From Pseudomonadota bacterium (GTDB lineage: Bacteria; Pseudomonadota; Alphaproteobacteria; Rhodospirillales; 2-02-FULL-58-16), in NCBI GenBank assembly GCA_022572335.1, contig JACZWD010000049.1, positions 1-13,910 on the forward strand: a DNA stretch of 13,910 nt, in the 5' to 3' direction. Position numbers and translations under genes: made by a program. How positions within the stretch are numbered: position 1 is the first letter of the stretch; each line of letters opens with the position of its first letter. Positions 1-6,862 of the stretch are shown here, in pieces. A model generated the notes under the pieces. The model did not search any database. It was not told the origin of the DNA and was given only the letters and a program-made list of their open reading frames with translations.

Positions 1-198
1 CAGGCCGTAGGCGGCCGCGGCGCCGATCAGGGGGGCGCCGCGCACCTGCATGGCGGTGATGGCGCGGGCCGCGTCGGCGACGGTTTCCAGGCGCAGGGTG
101 ACGAAGGCGTGGGGCAGCCGCGTCTGGTCGATGACCTCCACCGCCCAGCCGTCCGCGGCCGGCCAGATGGTGCGGTAGTGGGTGCCGTCGACTTTCAT
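1..198 (-). CDS. mtnA: S-methyl-5-thioribose-1-phosphate isomerase, N-terminal part (cut by window edge)
   Basis: The reverse strand from the ATG at 198 reads 66 codons without a stop and runs off the left edge. It opens MKVDGTHYRTIWPAADGWAV and contains VIDQTRLPH and, near residues 51-66, MQVRGAPLIGAAAAYGL. These are the hallmark N-terminal segments of MtnA, of the eIF-2B alpha/beta/delta-like family. MtnA converts 5-methylthioribose-1-phosphate to 5-methylthioribulose-1-phosphate in the cytosolic methionine salvage pathway, the step after MtnP. Only 7 bp separate it from the end of mtnP, so the two are probably co-transcribed and act in sequence on the same by-product of polyamine or homoserine-lactone synthesis. 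The catalytic residues lie outside the window, so completeness of the gene cannot be judged. Confidence 0.9.
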   Translation of the reverse strand, partial: MKVDGTHYRTIWPAADGWAVEVIDQTRLPHAFVTLRLETVADAARAITAMQVRGAPLIGAAAAYGL

Positions 199-205
199 GG
201 TTTGG

Positions 206-1090
<885 letters not shown>

Positions 1091-1220
1091 GAATAAGACC
1101 CTCCGTCCCGGTGGCCGACAGTTTTCCAGCTTCCCGCCGGCGCTTCAACCGGTATCGGGGTTTTACCCGGCGGCGGGGCGGGCCGGAGGAATCGCAGCCG
1201 CCTTTCCGCGCCCATCCCGG

Positions 1221-1424
1221 GCGTCGGCGTCGAAATTAAAACATACCGCAGAGGACGCGGAGGAACGCGGAGGATGCCCCCACCGAGCGCACCAGGAACA
1301 CCAAGGCGCAACAGGCGCCCAACCGGTGTGCCAAAAACCTGGTGCGCTATGTGCCTTGTCCGGTGACGCGCTCTTTTTGTTCCTCCGCGTCCCTCCGCGT
1401 TCCTCCGCGTTGAAATTGAAACCG
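1221..1424 (+). repeat. Structured ~205-bp repeat, copy 1
   Basis: Near-identical to the sequence at 2212-2416 and in the same orientation. Over the ~110 bp from 1287 onward I count two substitutions between copies before a single 1-bp indel. The outer arms are 1247-1274 and 1381-1409, inverted copies built of tandem units of the CGCGGAGGA type. The inner hairpin has three nested perfect stems: GCGCACCAGG (1287-1296) with CCTGGTGCGC (1338-1347), ACACC (1298-1302) with GGTGT (1325-1329), and GGCGC (1305-1309) with GCGCC (1315-1319) around the loop AACAG. It codes for nothing recognisable. It looks like a non-autonomous, MITE-like or REP-like element, but no transposase is nearby. Confidence 0.88.
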
Positions 1425-1442
1425 CCCGGAAGGGGCGGGCGG
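1422..1442 (-). terminator. Terminator-like hairpin after higA
   Basis: CCGCCCG (1422-1428) pairs perfectly with CGGGCGG (1436-1442) around a 7-nt loop. On the minus strand it is followed by TTTCAATTTCAA. It lies about 25 bp past the higA stop codon and abuts the right end of repeat copy 1. The T-tract is interrupted, so termination strength is uncertain. Confidence 0.5.
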
Positions 1443-1467
1443 CCGTCAAGGACGGTGACCGTGAGCC

Positions 1468-1761
1468 TCACGCCGCCGCCGGGCGCACGGTCCGCTCGAT
1501 GACCGTGCCGTTTTTCAACTGGGCACTGCGCAACTCGTAGGCCTGCTGGAGATTCATCCAGAACTCCGGCGACGTGCCAAAGCATCGGGCGAGACGAAGG
1601 GCCGTGTCGGCGGTGAGCGCACGGGTGCCGTTGAGGATGCCGGTGATCCGGTTGGCCGGTACGCCGAGGGCCCTGGCCAGGGCATTGGCCGATAAACCGC
1701 GCGCGGTAAGTTCGTCACGGAGGATCTCGCCGGGGTGGATGGGACGCATGGCGTTGGGCAT
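1468..1761 (-). CDS. higA: HigA-family antitoxin (XRE helix-turn-helix)
   Basis: A 97-residue antitoxin of the HigA/VapI type. It opens with MRPIHPGEILRDEL, the standard family start, followed by an XRE helix-turn-helix at about residues 22-62 (GLSANALARALGVPANRITGI begins it), then TALRLARCFGTSPEFWMNLQ, where the FW motif is typical. It should bind and neutralise the toxin encoded just upstream and repress the operon through DNA binding. The ATG at 1761 is favoured over the Met at codon 5 because a perfect CCTCCT complement (AGGAGG on the coding strand, 1767-1772) sits 5 nt upstream. This Shine-Dalgarno overlaps the higB stop codon (1771-1773), so higA translation is probably coupled to higB. 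The toxin-first order is the usual higBA arrangement. Confidence 0.95.
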   Translation of the reverse strand: MPNAMRPIHPGEILRDELTARGLSANALARALGVPANRITGILNGTRALTADTALRLARCFGTSPEFWMNLQQAYELRSAQLKNGTVIERTVRPAAA

Positions 1762-1770
1762 GGGTGCCTC

Positions 1771-2049
1771 CTAGTGATAATCCACGATCTCGACGCTGTA
1801 CGGTCCGTCCTCGTGCCACTCGAAACAGATGCGCCATTGCCGGTTGATGCGAATGCTGTATTGACCCTTGCGGTCTCCGCGCAGGGTTTCGAAGCGATTG
1901 CTCCTGAGATGCATCAAGTCTTCCAGACAGGCCGCGCTGTCAAGGATTTGAAGCCGGCGTTCCGCCTGTTTCGCGAAGGACTGGAAACGCTTGGCGCGCC
2001 TTCCGTCGTAAAGCGCCGCGGTGTCCTTGCCCCGGAACGAGCGGATCAT
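1771..2049 (-). CDS. higB: HigB-type toxin (RelE/ParE fold, mRNA interferase)
   Basis: A 92-residue toxin starting MIRSFRGKDTAALYDG. The signature C-terminal half is visible: LRGDRKGQYSIRINRQWRIC at about residues 56-75, ending VEIVDYH. Members of this family cleave mRNA on the translating ribosome and are held inactive by HigA. I chose the ATG at 2049; an in-frame ATG 63 nt further upstream would add residues that family members lack and would run into the promoter. The gene and its upstream DNA are visibly less GC-rich than the flanking housekeeping genes, consistent with recent acquisition. It sits with higA between two direct copies of the ~205-bp repeat. The catalytic residues look intact. 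Confidence 0.95.
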   Translation of the reverse strand: MIRSFRGKDTAALYDGRRAKRFQSFAKQAERRLQILDSAACLEDLMHLRSNRFETLRGDRKGQYSIRINRQWRICFEWHEDGPYSVEIVDYH

Positions 2050-2065
2050 GCCCGTACGATTGCGT

Positions 2066-2090
2066 ATTTTACGTGTTACGTCAAGCGTAA
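2066..2090 (-). promoter_or_regulatory. Candidate higBA promoter and operator
   Basis: On the coding strand a TAAAAT -10-like hexamer (2066-2071) lies 16 nt upstream of the higB ATG. A perfect inverted repeat, TTACG (2076-2080), TCAAG, CGTAA (2086-2090), lies just upstream and contains a TTGACG (2079-2084). HigA-type antitoxins bind short inverted repeats overlapping their promoter, so this is the natural autoregulatory site. Which -35 is used cannot be decided from the sequence. Confidence 0.5.
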
Positions 2091-2147
2091 TATGCCCAGG
2101 CGGACCACACACGGCCCGACCCCCGGAAAAGGGCGAAATTATTCCAA

Positions 2148-2205
2148 TGGCCTTTATCAGCTAAATTGCACCGATACGATCGCTTTTCCCGTTTCCTCGG
2201 CAGGA
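2148..2205 (+). repeat. 58-bp dispersed repeat, copy A
   Basis: Runs from TGGCCTTTATCAGC through CGATCGCTTTTCCCG to CGGCAGGA. It matches the reverse complement of 6909-6966 at 53 of 58 positions by my count, without gaps. It ends 6 bp before repeat copy 2 begins. It is non-coding and of unknown function. Confidence 0.8.
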
Positions 2206-2211
2206 CGGGAT

Positions 2212-2416
2212 GCGTCGGCGTCGAAATAAAAAAATAACGCAGAAGACGCGGAGGAACGCGGAGGATGCCCCTACCGGGCGCACCAGGAACACCAAGGCGC
2301 AACAGGCGCCCAACCGGTGTGCCAAAAACCTGGTGCGCTATGTACCTTGTCCGGTGACGCGCTCTTTCTGTTCCTCCGCGTCCCTCCGCGTCCTCCGCGT
2401 TGAAATTAAAAATGCC
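2212..2416 (+). repeat. Structured ~205-bp repeat, copy 2
   Basis: The second direct copy, 991 bp from copy 1 centre to centre. Outer arms 2238-2265 and 2372-2399 are both 28 bp and pair at 25 of 28 positions. The inner stem GCGCACCAGG (2278-2287) with CCTGGTGCGC (2329-2338) and its two nested stems are identical to copy 1. Its right end runs into the T-tract of the terminator of the minus-strand operon. Confidence 0.88.
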
Positions 2417-2432
2417 GGGAAAGGGCGGCATT
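2406..2432 (-). terminator. Intrinsic terminator of the prs-rplY-pth-ychF-DLH cluster
   Basis: On the minus strand AATGCCG (2432-2426) pairs perfectly with CGGCATT (2417-2411) around the loop CCCTTTCC and is followed by TTTAATTT. The hairpin starts within the TAA stop codon of the DLH-family gene, as expected for a compact operon end. Confidence 0.75.
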
Positions 2433-3099
2433 ATCCCACGTGTTCGGCGAAGAGGGCGAGGGTGCGGGCGCGCGCCGTCTTGGCGCTTTCGGCGTGGTAG
2501 GCGGCGCGCCGGTCGCAGTTGAAGCCGTGGCCGGCGTCGCCATAGACATGGACCGGCACGTCGGCGTGGGCGGCGCGGATGGCGTCCACGTCGTCCATGG
2601 GGATGGAGGCGTCGGTCTCGCCGAAATGGAGGATCACCGGGCAGCGGGGCGTTTCGTCGTTGAAGCCGATGATCTGCCCGCCGTAGTACCCCACCGCGCA
2701 CGCCACATCCAGGCGGCAGGCGGCGAGCCAGGCCAGGGAGCCGCCCCAGCAGTACCCCACGACCCCGACCCTGCCCGAGGGTTCGAGCGCCCCGGCGGCG
2801 GCGTCCACGTCCGCCATCGCCCCGTCCCAGCCGAGCCCGGCGCGCAGCTCCCGCCCGCGGGCGATGCCGGCGTCGTCGTAGTCGAGCTCGACGCCGCGTT
2901 CGACGCGGTCGAACACGGCGGGCGCGATGGCCGTGTAGCCGTCGGCGGCGAAGCCGTCGCAGACGTCCCGGATGTGGCCGTTGACGCCGAAGATCTCCTG
3001 GATCACCACGAGGCCGCCCCTGGGCGCGCCTTCCGCGTCGGCCCGGTAGGCTTCCAATTCGTGCCCGTCCGCCGCGGTGAGTGTGATGGTCTGGCCCAT
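2431..3099 (-). CDS. Dienelactone hydrolase family protein
   Basis: A 222-residue cytosolic alpha/beta-hydrolase of the DLH family. The nucleophile elbow is GYCWGG with Cys117. The other expected triad members are Asp163 in GETDASIP and His191 in GHGF. The conserved Glu35 in VVIQEIFGVN, which activates the cysteine in this family, is present. Length is typical. Family members hydrolyse dienelactone in chlorocatechol breakdown, but most genomic copies have no known substrate, and nothing here suggests an aromatic catabolic cluster. The start at 3099 has an AGGGGA Shine-Dalgarno and is 16 bp after the ychF stop, so it is the last gene of that operon. Substrate is unassigned. Confidence 0.9.
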   Translation of the reverse strand: MGQTITLTAADGHELEAYRADAEGAPRGGLVVIQEIFGVNGHIRDVCDGFAADGYTAIAPAVFDRVERGVELDYDDAGIARGRELRAGLGWDGAMADVDAAAGALEPSGRVGVVGYCWGGSLAWLAACRLDVACAVGYYGGQIIGFNDETPRCPVILHFGETDASIPMDDVDAIRAAHADVPVHVYGDAGHGFNCDRRAAYHAESAKTARARTLALFAEHVG

Positions 3100-3115
3100 G
3101 GATTCCCCTTTTTTT

Positions 3116-4216
3116 CTACACGTTGAAGCGGAAGCGCAGCACGTCGCCGTCGCGGACCACGTAGTCGCGCCCCTCGAGGCGCATCTTGCCGGCTTCCCGG
3201 GCGCCGTGTTCGCCGCCCAGGGCCACGTAGTCGTCGAAGGGAATGGTCTCGGCGGCGATGAAGCCCTTCTCGAAGTCCGAATGGATGACGCCGGCGGCCG
3301 CGGCCGCCCGGGTGCCGGTGCGGATGGTCCAGGCGCGGGCCTCCTTCTCGGTGGCGCTGAAGAAGGTGATCAGGTCGAGAAGCCGGTACCCGGCAACGAT
3401 CAGGCGCGCCAGCCCGGTTTCGCCGAGCCCCAGGCTTTCCAGGAACTCGGCCTTCTCCGCCGCGTCGTCCAGTTGCGCCACCTCGGCCTCGATCTGGGCC
3501 GAGATGGCCACCGAGGCCGCGCCCTCGCCGGCGGCCCGGGCCGCCACCCCGGCCGTCAGGTCCGTGCCCTGGGCGGCGTCCGCCTCTTCCACGTTGCACA
3601 CATAGAGCACCGGTTTGGCGCTCAGCAGGTGCAGCATGGCGAAGGCCTTGCGCGGTTCGGCGGCGGCGTCCGCCGTGCGCGCCGGCCGGCCGGCCCTGAG
3701 CGCCTCCAATACCCGCTGCACGAGGTCCAGCTCGGCCCTGGCCCCGGCGTCGCCGCCGCGGACTTTTTTGGTCAAGGGCTCTTCGCGCCGTTCCAGGCTT
3801 TCCAGGTCCGCCAGCATGAGCTCGGTTTCGACGGTGTCGGCATCGCGCAGGGGATCGACGGAGCCCTCCACGTGGGCGACGTTGTCGTCGGCGAAGCAGC
3901 GCAGCACATGGACGATGGCGTCCACCTCGCGGATGTGGGCGAGGAACCGGTTGCCCAGGCCCTCGCCCCTGCTGGCGCCGCGCACCAGGCCGGCGATGTC
4001 GACGAACTCCAGCTGGGCGGGAACGACGTTCTTTGGCCGGACGATCCCGGCGATGCGCTCCAGGCGCGAATCGGGAACCCCCACCCGGCCCGTGTTGGGC
4101 TCGATGGTGGTGAAGGGGAAGTTGGCCGCCTCGGCCTGGGCGGTGGCGGTGAGCGCGTTGAACAGGGTCGATTTGCCCACATTGGGCAGGCCGACGATGC
4201 CGCACCTAAAGCCCAT
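3116..4216 (-). CDS. ychF: Redox-regulated ATPase YchF (Obg-like, ribosome-associated)
   Basis: A 366-residue P-loop NTPase of the YchF/OLA1 group. Walker A is GLPNVGKST at residues 9-17, the switch I segment NFPFTT is at 32-37, and G3 is DIAGLV at 73-78. The G4 motif is NVEE at 208-211 instead of the usual NKxD, the change that makes this family prefer ATP to GTP. The final ~85 residues form the TGS domain (GVIHSDFEKGF, then EAGKMRLEGRDYVVRDGDVL), ending FRFNV as in the family. It binds ribosomes and has roles in translation and stress. Its ATG overlaps the end of pth by 11 bp, implying coupled translation. This neighbour pairing is widespread in proteobacteria. Confidence 0.97.
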   Translation of the reverse strand: MGFRCGIVGLPNVGKSTLFNALTATAQAEAANFPFTTIEPNTGRVGVPDSRLERIAGIVRPKNVVPAQLEFVDIAGLVRGASRGEGLGNRFLAHIREVDAIVHVLRCFADDNVAHVEGSVDPLRDADTVETELMLADLESLERREEPLTKKVRGGDAGARAELDLVQRVLEALRAGRPARTADAAAEPRKAFAMLHLLSAKPVLYVCNVEEADAAQGTDLTAGVAARAAGEGAASVAISAQIEAEVAQLDDAAEKAEFLESLGLGETGLARLIVAGYRLLDLITFFSATEKEARAWTIRTGTRAAAAAGVIHSDFEKGFIAAETIPFDDYVALGGEHGAREAGKMRLEGRDYVVRDGDVLRFRFNV

Positions 4217-4853
4217 CGTTGCCGTCCGGCGTCCGCTCCGGCGTCCCGTCCGCCGCCGGTTCAGGCGGCTTCGGCTTCGGCGGTTCCATGGCCAGCGCGA
4301 CCTTGCTCATGAACCCCGGATCGTCGCCTTCGACCAACAGCGGGAAGCCGTCCGCGACCGCGTCCAGGAGCTTCCCCAGCCAGGCCTCGTCCGCCTTGGC
4401 GAAATTCCTCAGCACATGGGCGGTGACCCGGTCCTTGTCGCCGGGATGGCCGATACCCAGCCGGATTCTGCGGTAGTCCGCGCCCAGGTGGGCGTGGATG
4501 CTTCTCAGGCCGTTGTGGCCGGCATGGCCGCCGCCCCTTTTCACCCGCAGCCGTCCCCCGGCCAGGTCCAGCTCGTCGTGCAGCACCACCATGTCGGCGG
4601 GGGGGATTTTGAAAAAGCCGGCGGCGGCGGCCACCGACAGCCCCGAATCGTTCATGTACGTCGTCGGCTTGAGCGCCAGCACCTTCACGCCGGCCACGTC
4701 GCCTTGGGCGATCTCGCCGTGGAACTTGGCGCGGAAGGGGCCGAAGCCATGGCGGCGGACGATGGCGTCCACCGCCATGAACCCGATGTTGTGCCGGTTC
4801 GAGGCGTGCTCCGCGCCGGGATTTCCGAGGCCGACCACCAGAAGCGTGGACAT
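4206..4853 (-). CDS. pth: Peptidyl-tRNA hydrolase
   Basis: A 215-residue enzyme that frees tRNA from peptidyl-tRNA released by stalled ribosomes. The start LLVVGLGNPGAEHASNRHNI contains Asn11 and the catalytic His21. KPTTYMNDSG carries Asn68, HDELDL carries Asp93 and GGGHAGHNGL carries Asn114, so all positions used for catalysis and tRNA binding are in place. The core ends near residue 190; about 25 further residues form a Pro/Glu-rich tail (PPKPKPPEPAADG) that looks disordered, as in many alphaproteobacterial homologues. It lies 33 bp after rplY and overlaps ychF, a standard translation-linked operon. Confidence 0.97.
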   Translation of the reverse strand: MSTLLVVGLGNPGAEHASNRHNIGFMAVDAIVRRHGFGPFRAKFHGEIAQGDVAGVKVLALKPTTYMNDSGLSVAAAAGFFKIPPADMVVLHDELDLAGGRLRVKRGGGHAGHNGLRSIHAHLGADYRRIRLGIGHPGDKDRVTAHVLRNFAKADEAWLGKLLDAVADGFPLLVEGDDPGFMSKVALAMEPPKPKPPEPAADGTPERTPDGNDGL

Positions 4854-4886
4854 CGCGTCCTGGCCCTGGCCGCCCGCGGCCTAGTC

Positions 4887-5624
4887 CTAATCCTTGGACT
4901 TGCCTTCGGTCTTCCCTTCGCCTTCCGCCTTGTCCTCGCCTTCCGCGGCCTCGGCTTCCCCTTCCACGGCTTCGGCGCCTTCTTCCCCTTCCAGGGCCAG
5001 CGCCTCGGCCTCCGTCGCGGCCGCGGCCTCGGCCTCTTCCTCCTCGACCGTCTTCAGGGCGCTTGGCGCGACGACGGTGGCGACGGTGAAGTCGCGGTCG
5101 GTGATGGTGAGCTGAACGTCCGCGGGCAGGGGAATGTCGCCGATGTGCACGCTGTCGCCGATATCCAGGCCGGTAAGGTCGACGGTGATGCTTTCGGGGA
5201 TACTGTCCGGCGCGCAGATCATTTCGACGGCATGGCGGACCACGTTGAGCACGCCGCCACGTTTCAACCCCGGCGAGTCCTCTTCGTTCATGAACAGCAC
5301 CTGGACGTCGACGTTGATCCTGGTGCTGGCGCTGAAGCGCATGAAATCCACATGCAGGGGCCGGTCGGTGACCGGATCGGTCTGCAGGTCCCGGGCCAGG
5401 ACCCGGTGCGTTTCGCCGTCCACCTTGACGTCGAAGACGCGGGAGAAGAACCCGGGCCCGGTGATCTGGTGCGCCAAGTCCACGGGATCGAGGGAGATCA
5501 GCACCGATTCCATCTTGTTGCCGTAGATGACCGCCGGCACGCGGCCGGCACGGCGCGTCGCGCGGGCCGGCCCCTTGCCGGCCCGTTCGCGCGCCTGGGC
5601 GGTCATGGTGGTGACCTGTGCCAT
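4887..5624 (-). CDS. rplY: 50S ribosomal protein L25/general stress protein Ctc
   Basis: A 245-residue long-form L25. The N-terminal 5S-rRNA-binding domain (about 1-95) contains GKGPARATRRAGRVPAVIYG and the conserved HVDFMRF around 92-98. The C-terminal Ctc beta domain follows, to about residue 185 (DLTGLDIGDSVHIGDI). The last ~55 residues are low-complexity, made of Glu, Ala, Gly and Lys, ending GKTEGKSKD. Such acidic tails are common in the long form. The ATG at 5624 has an AAGGAG Shine-Dalgarno. It is second in the prs operon, with an 89-bp gap before it containing two hairpins, the longest gap in the cluster. I infer a possible leader control there, but no known mechanism is visible. Confidence 0.95.
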   Translation of the reverse strand: MAQVTTMTAQARERAGKGPARATRRAGRVPAVIYGNKMESVLISLDPVDLAHQITGPGFFSRVFDVKVDGETHRVLARDLQTDPVTDRPLHVDFMRFSASTRINVDVQVLFMNEEDSPGLKRGGVLNVVRHAVEMICAPDSIPESITVDLTGLDIGDSVHIGDIPLPADVQLTITDRDFTVATVVAPSALKTVEEEEAEAAAATEAEALALEGEEGAEAVEGEAEAAEGEDKAEGEGKTEGKSKD

Positions 5625-5650
5625 GTCTGGTTCTCCTTTCCCTTTCCGGC

Positions 5651-5707
5651 GCGCCGGCCTCGAGCGGTGCCGGCGCCTGAAATCTCATGCCGCCCTTAAG
5701 GGACGGC
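5651..5707 (-). promoter_or_regulatory. Two hairpins in the prs-rplY gap
   Basis: On the minus strand, just past the prs stop, a hairpin with one bulged T forms around TTAA (5689-5707). It is followed by a perfect 8-bp stem, GCGCCGGC with GCCGGCGC (5651-5658 and 5669-5676), with a 10-nt loop. The second ends about 14 nt before the rplY Shine-Dalgarno. Neither has a T-tract. They may be a processing or attenuation site, or simply a product of GC richness. Confidence 0.4.
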
Positions 5708-5713
5708 GGCCGA

Positions 5714-6646
5714 TCAGTCGAACAGGCTCGACACCGACGATTCGGTGCTGATGCGGCTGATGGCTTCGGCCATCAGCGGCGCAACGGTCAACTGCTTGAT
5801 GTTGTGGGAGACGCGGACCGCTTCCGTGGCCATGATGCTGTCCGTGGTGACCAGGGTAGTCAACGGAGACGACGACACCCGCGCCACCGCGCCGCCCGAG
5901 AGCACCCCGTGGGTCACGTAGGCCGATACCGAGGTGGCGCCGGCCTCCATCAACGCTTCGGCGGCGTTGCACAGCGTGCCGGCGGAATCGACGATGTCGT
6001 CGATCAGGATGCAGCTGCGGTCCTTCACGTCGCCGATGATGTTCATCACTTCCGAGACCCCGGCCTGTTCGCGGCGCTTGTCGATGATGGCCAGGTCCGC
6101 GTCCAGGCGCTTGGCGATGGCCCGCGCCCTGACGACGCCGCCCACATCGGGCGAGATGATCATCAGCCGCTGGTTGTCGTAGTGCTCCTTGATGTCCTTG
6201 GCGAACACCGGGGCCCCGTACAGGTGGTCCAGCGGGATGTCGAAAAACCCCTGGATCTGTCCGGCATGCAGGTCGATGGTCAGGACCCGGTCCGCTCCCG
6301 CCCGGGCGATCAGGTTGGCCACCAGCTTGGCCGAGATGGGCGTGCGCGGCCCCGACTTGTGGTCCTGGCGGGCGTAGCCGAAATAGGGCATCACGGCGGT
6401 GATGCGGCGGGCCGAGCCGCGCTTCAGGGCATCGATGCAGACCAGCAGCTCCATCAGGTTGTCGTTGGCCGGATAGGACGTGGACTGGATGACGAACACA
6501 TCCTCGCCGCGGACGTTCTCCTGAATCTCGACGAAGACCTCCATGTCGGAGAAACGCCGGACGCTGGCCTTGGTCAGCGGCACATTGAGGTATGCGGCGA
6601 TGGCCTCGGCCAAAGGCCGGTTGCTGTTGCAGGCGAGAATTTTCAT
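5714..6646 (-). CDS. prs: Ribose-phosphate pyrophosphokinase (PRPP synthetase)
   Basis: A 310-residue class I enzyme making PRPP from ribose-5-phosphate and ATP for nucleotide, histidine, tryptophan and NAD synthesis. Seen in order are FSDMEVFVEI (32-41), the ATP-binding GYARQDHKSGPRTPI (90-104), the metal/ribose region DLHAGQIQGFF (125-135), the flexible-loop KRR at 190-192 and the PRPP loop ILIDDIVDSAGT (213-224). The open frame extends 22 codons further upstream. I chose the ATG at 6646 because MKILACNSNRPLAEAI matches the family start, a GGAGG lies 11 nt upstream, and the extension lacks family character. A good promoter lies about 90 bp upstream. It heads the prs-rplY-pth-ychF-DLH cluster. 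Confidence 0.97.
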   Translation of the reverse strand: MKILACNSNRPLAEAIAAYLNVPLTKASVRRFSDMEVFVEIQENVRGEDVFVIQSTSYPANDNLMELLVCIDALKRGSARRITAVMPYFGYARQDHKSGPRTPISAKLVANLIARAGADRVLTIDLHAGQIQGFFDIPLDHLYGAPVFAKDIKEHYDNQRLMIISPDVGGVVRARAIAKRLDADLAIIDKRREQAGVSEVMNIIGDVKDRSCILIDDIVDSAGTLCNAAEALMEAGATSVSAYVTHGVLSGGAVARVSSSPLTTLVTTDSIMATEAVRVSHNIKQLTVAPLMAEAISRISTESSVSSLFD

Positions 6647-6739
6647 CTCAAAGGGCGCCTCCGGGGGCTCTCGCGGACCTTCGCATCGGAAACCCCTTGC
6701 CTGCCGGCGCACCGCATGCCGCCGGGCGAGACGCGGCGG

Positions 6740-6768
6740 AATGTATCAGCGTCCCCGAGGCCTGTAAA
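6740..6768 (-). promoter_or_regulatory. Candidate sigma70-type promoter of prs
   Basis: On the minus strand TTTACA (6768-6763) is followed after exactly 17 bp by TACATT (6745-6740). This places transcription start near 6733 and gives a leader of roughly 90 nt before the prs ATG. Hexamers match the consensus at 5 and 4 positions. Confidence 0.55.
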
Positions 6769-6862
6769 CGGTAATCCGAGGCCCCGCCAGGGCGTGCTCC
6801 CGGGCCCCGGGACGGGGGCAAATCACCCGGCGTCCGGGGACCTCGCAAGACCGGCCCCCGGG

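Larger units (their letters stand above)
1091..1467. other. Intergenic region between mtnP and higA
   Basis: This non-coding stretch carries the 5' leader of mtnP (about 1091-1220), copy 1 of the ~205-bp structured repeat and the hairpin that follows the higA stop codon. Open frames crossing it merely read through the repeat; they lack ribosome-binding sites and family similarity that I can recognise. Confidence 0.7.
2050..2430. other. Intergenic region between higB and the DLH-family gene
   Basis: Non-coding. From left to right it holds the higBA promoter/operator (about 2056-2090), a low-complexity linker, the 58-bp dispersed repeat (2148-2205), copy 2 of the ~205-bp structured repeat (2212-2416) and the terminator hairpin of the upstream operon (2411-2432). 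Confidence 0.7.

Noticed and set aside
1381..1410. Tandem TCCTCCGCGT units as a possible CRISPR or minisatellite array
   Set aside because: Only three adjacent 10-bp units with no spacers; they are better explained as the arm of the structured repeat.
2081..2701. Minus-strand open frame reading through repeat copy 2 and the 58-bp repeat
   Set aside because: It overlaps the end of the DLH-family gene in another frame and then translates the repeats. The similar open frame across copy 1 (853-1449) arises because the DNA repeats are similar, not because a protein is conserved.
3615..5699. Long plus-strand open frame (694 codons) opposite ychF, pth and rplY
   Set aside because: It is the antisense of three well-conserved genes; GC-rich codon bias keeps the opposite strand open. 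No family motifs and low-complexity composition.
5714..6712. 332-residue version of PRPP synthetase
   Set aside because: The 22 added residues are Arg/Pro-rich and unlike the family; the start at 6646 has a GGAGG site and the canonical MKI start.
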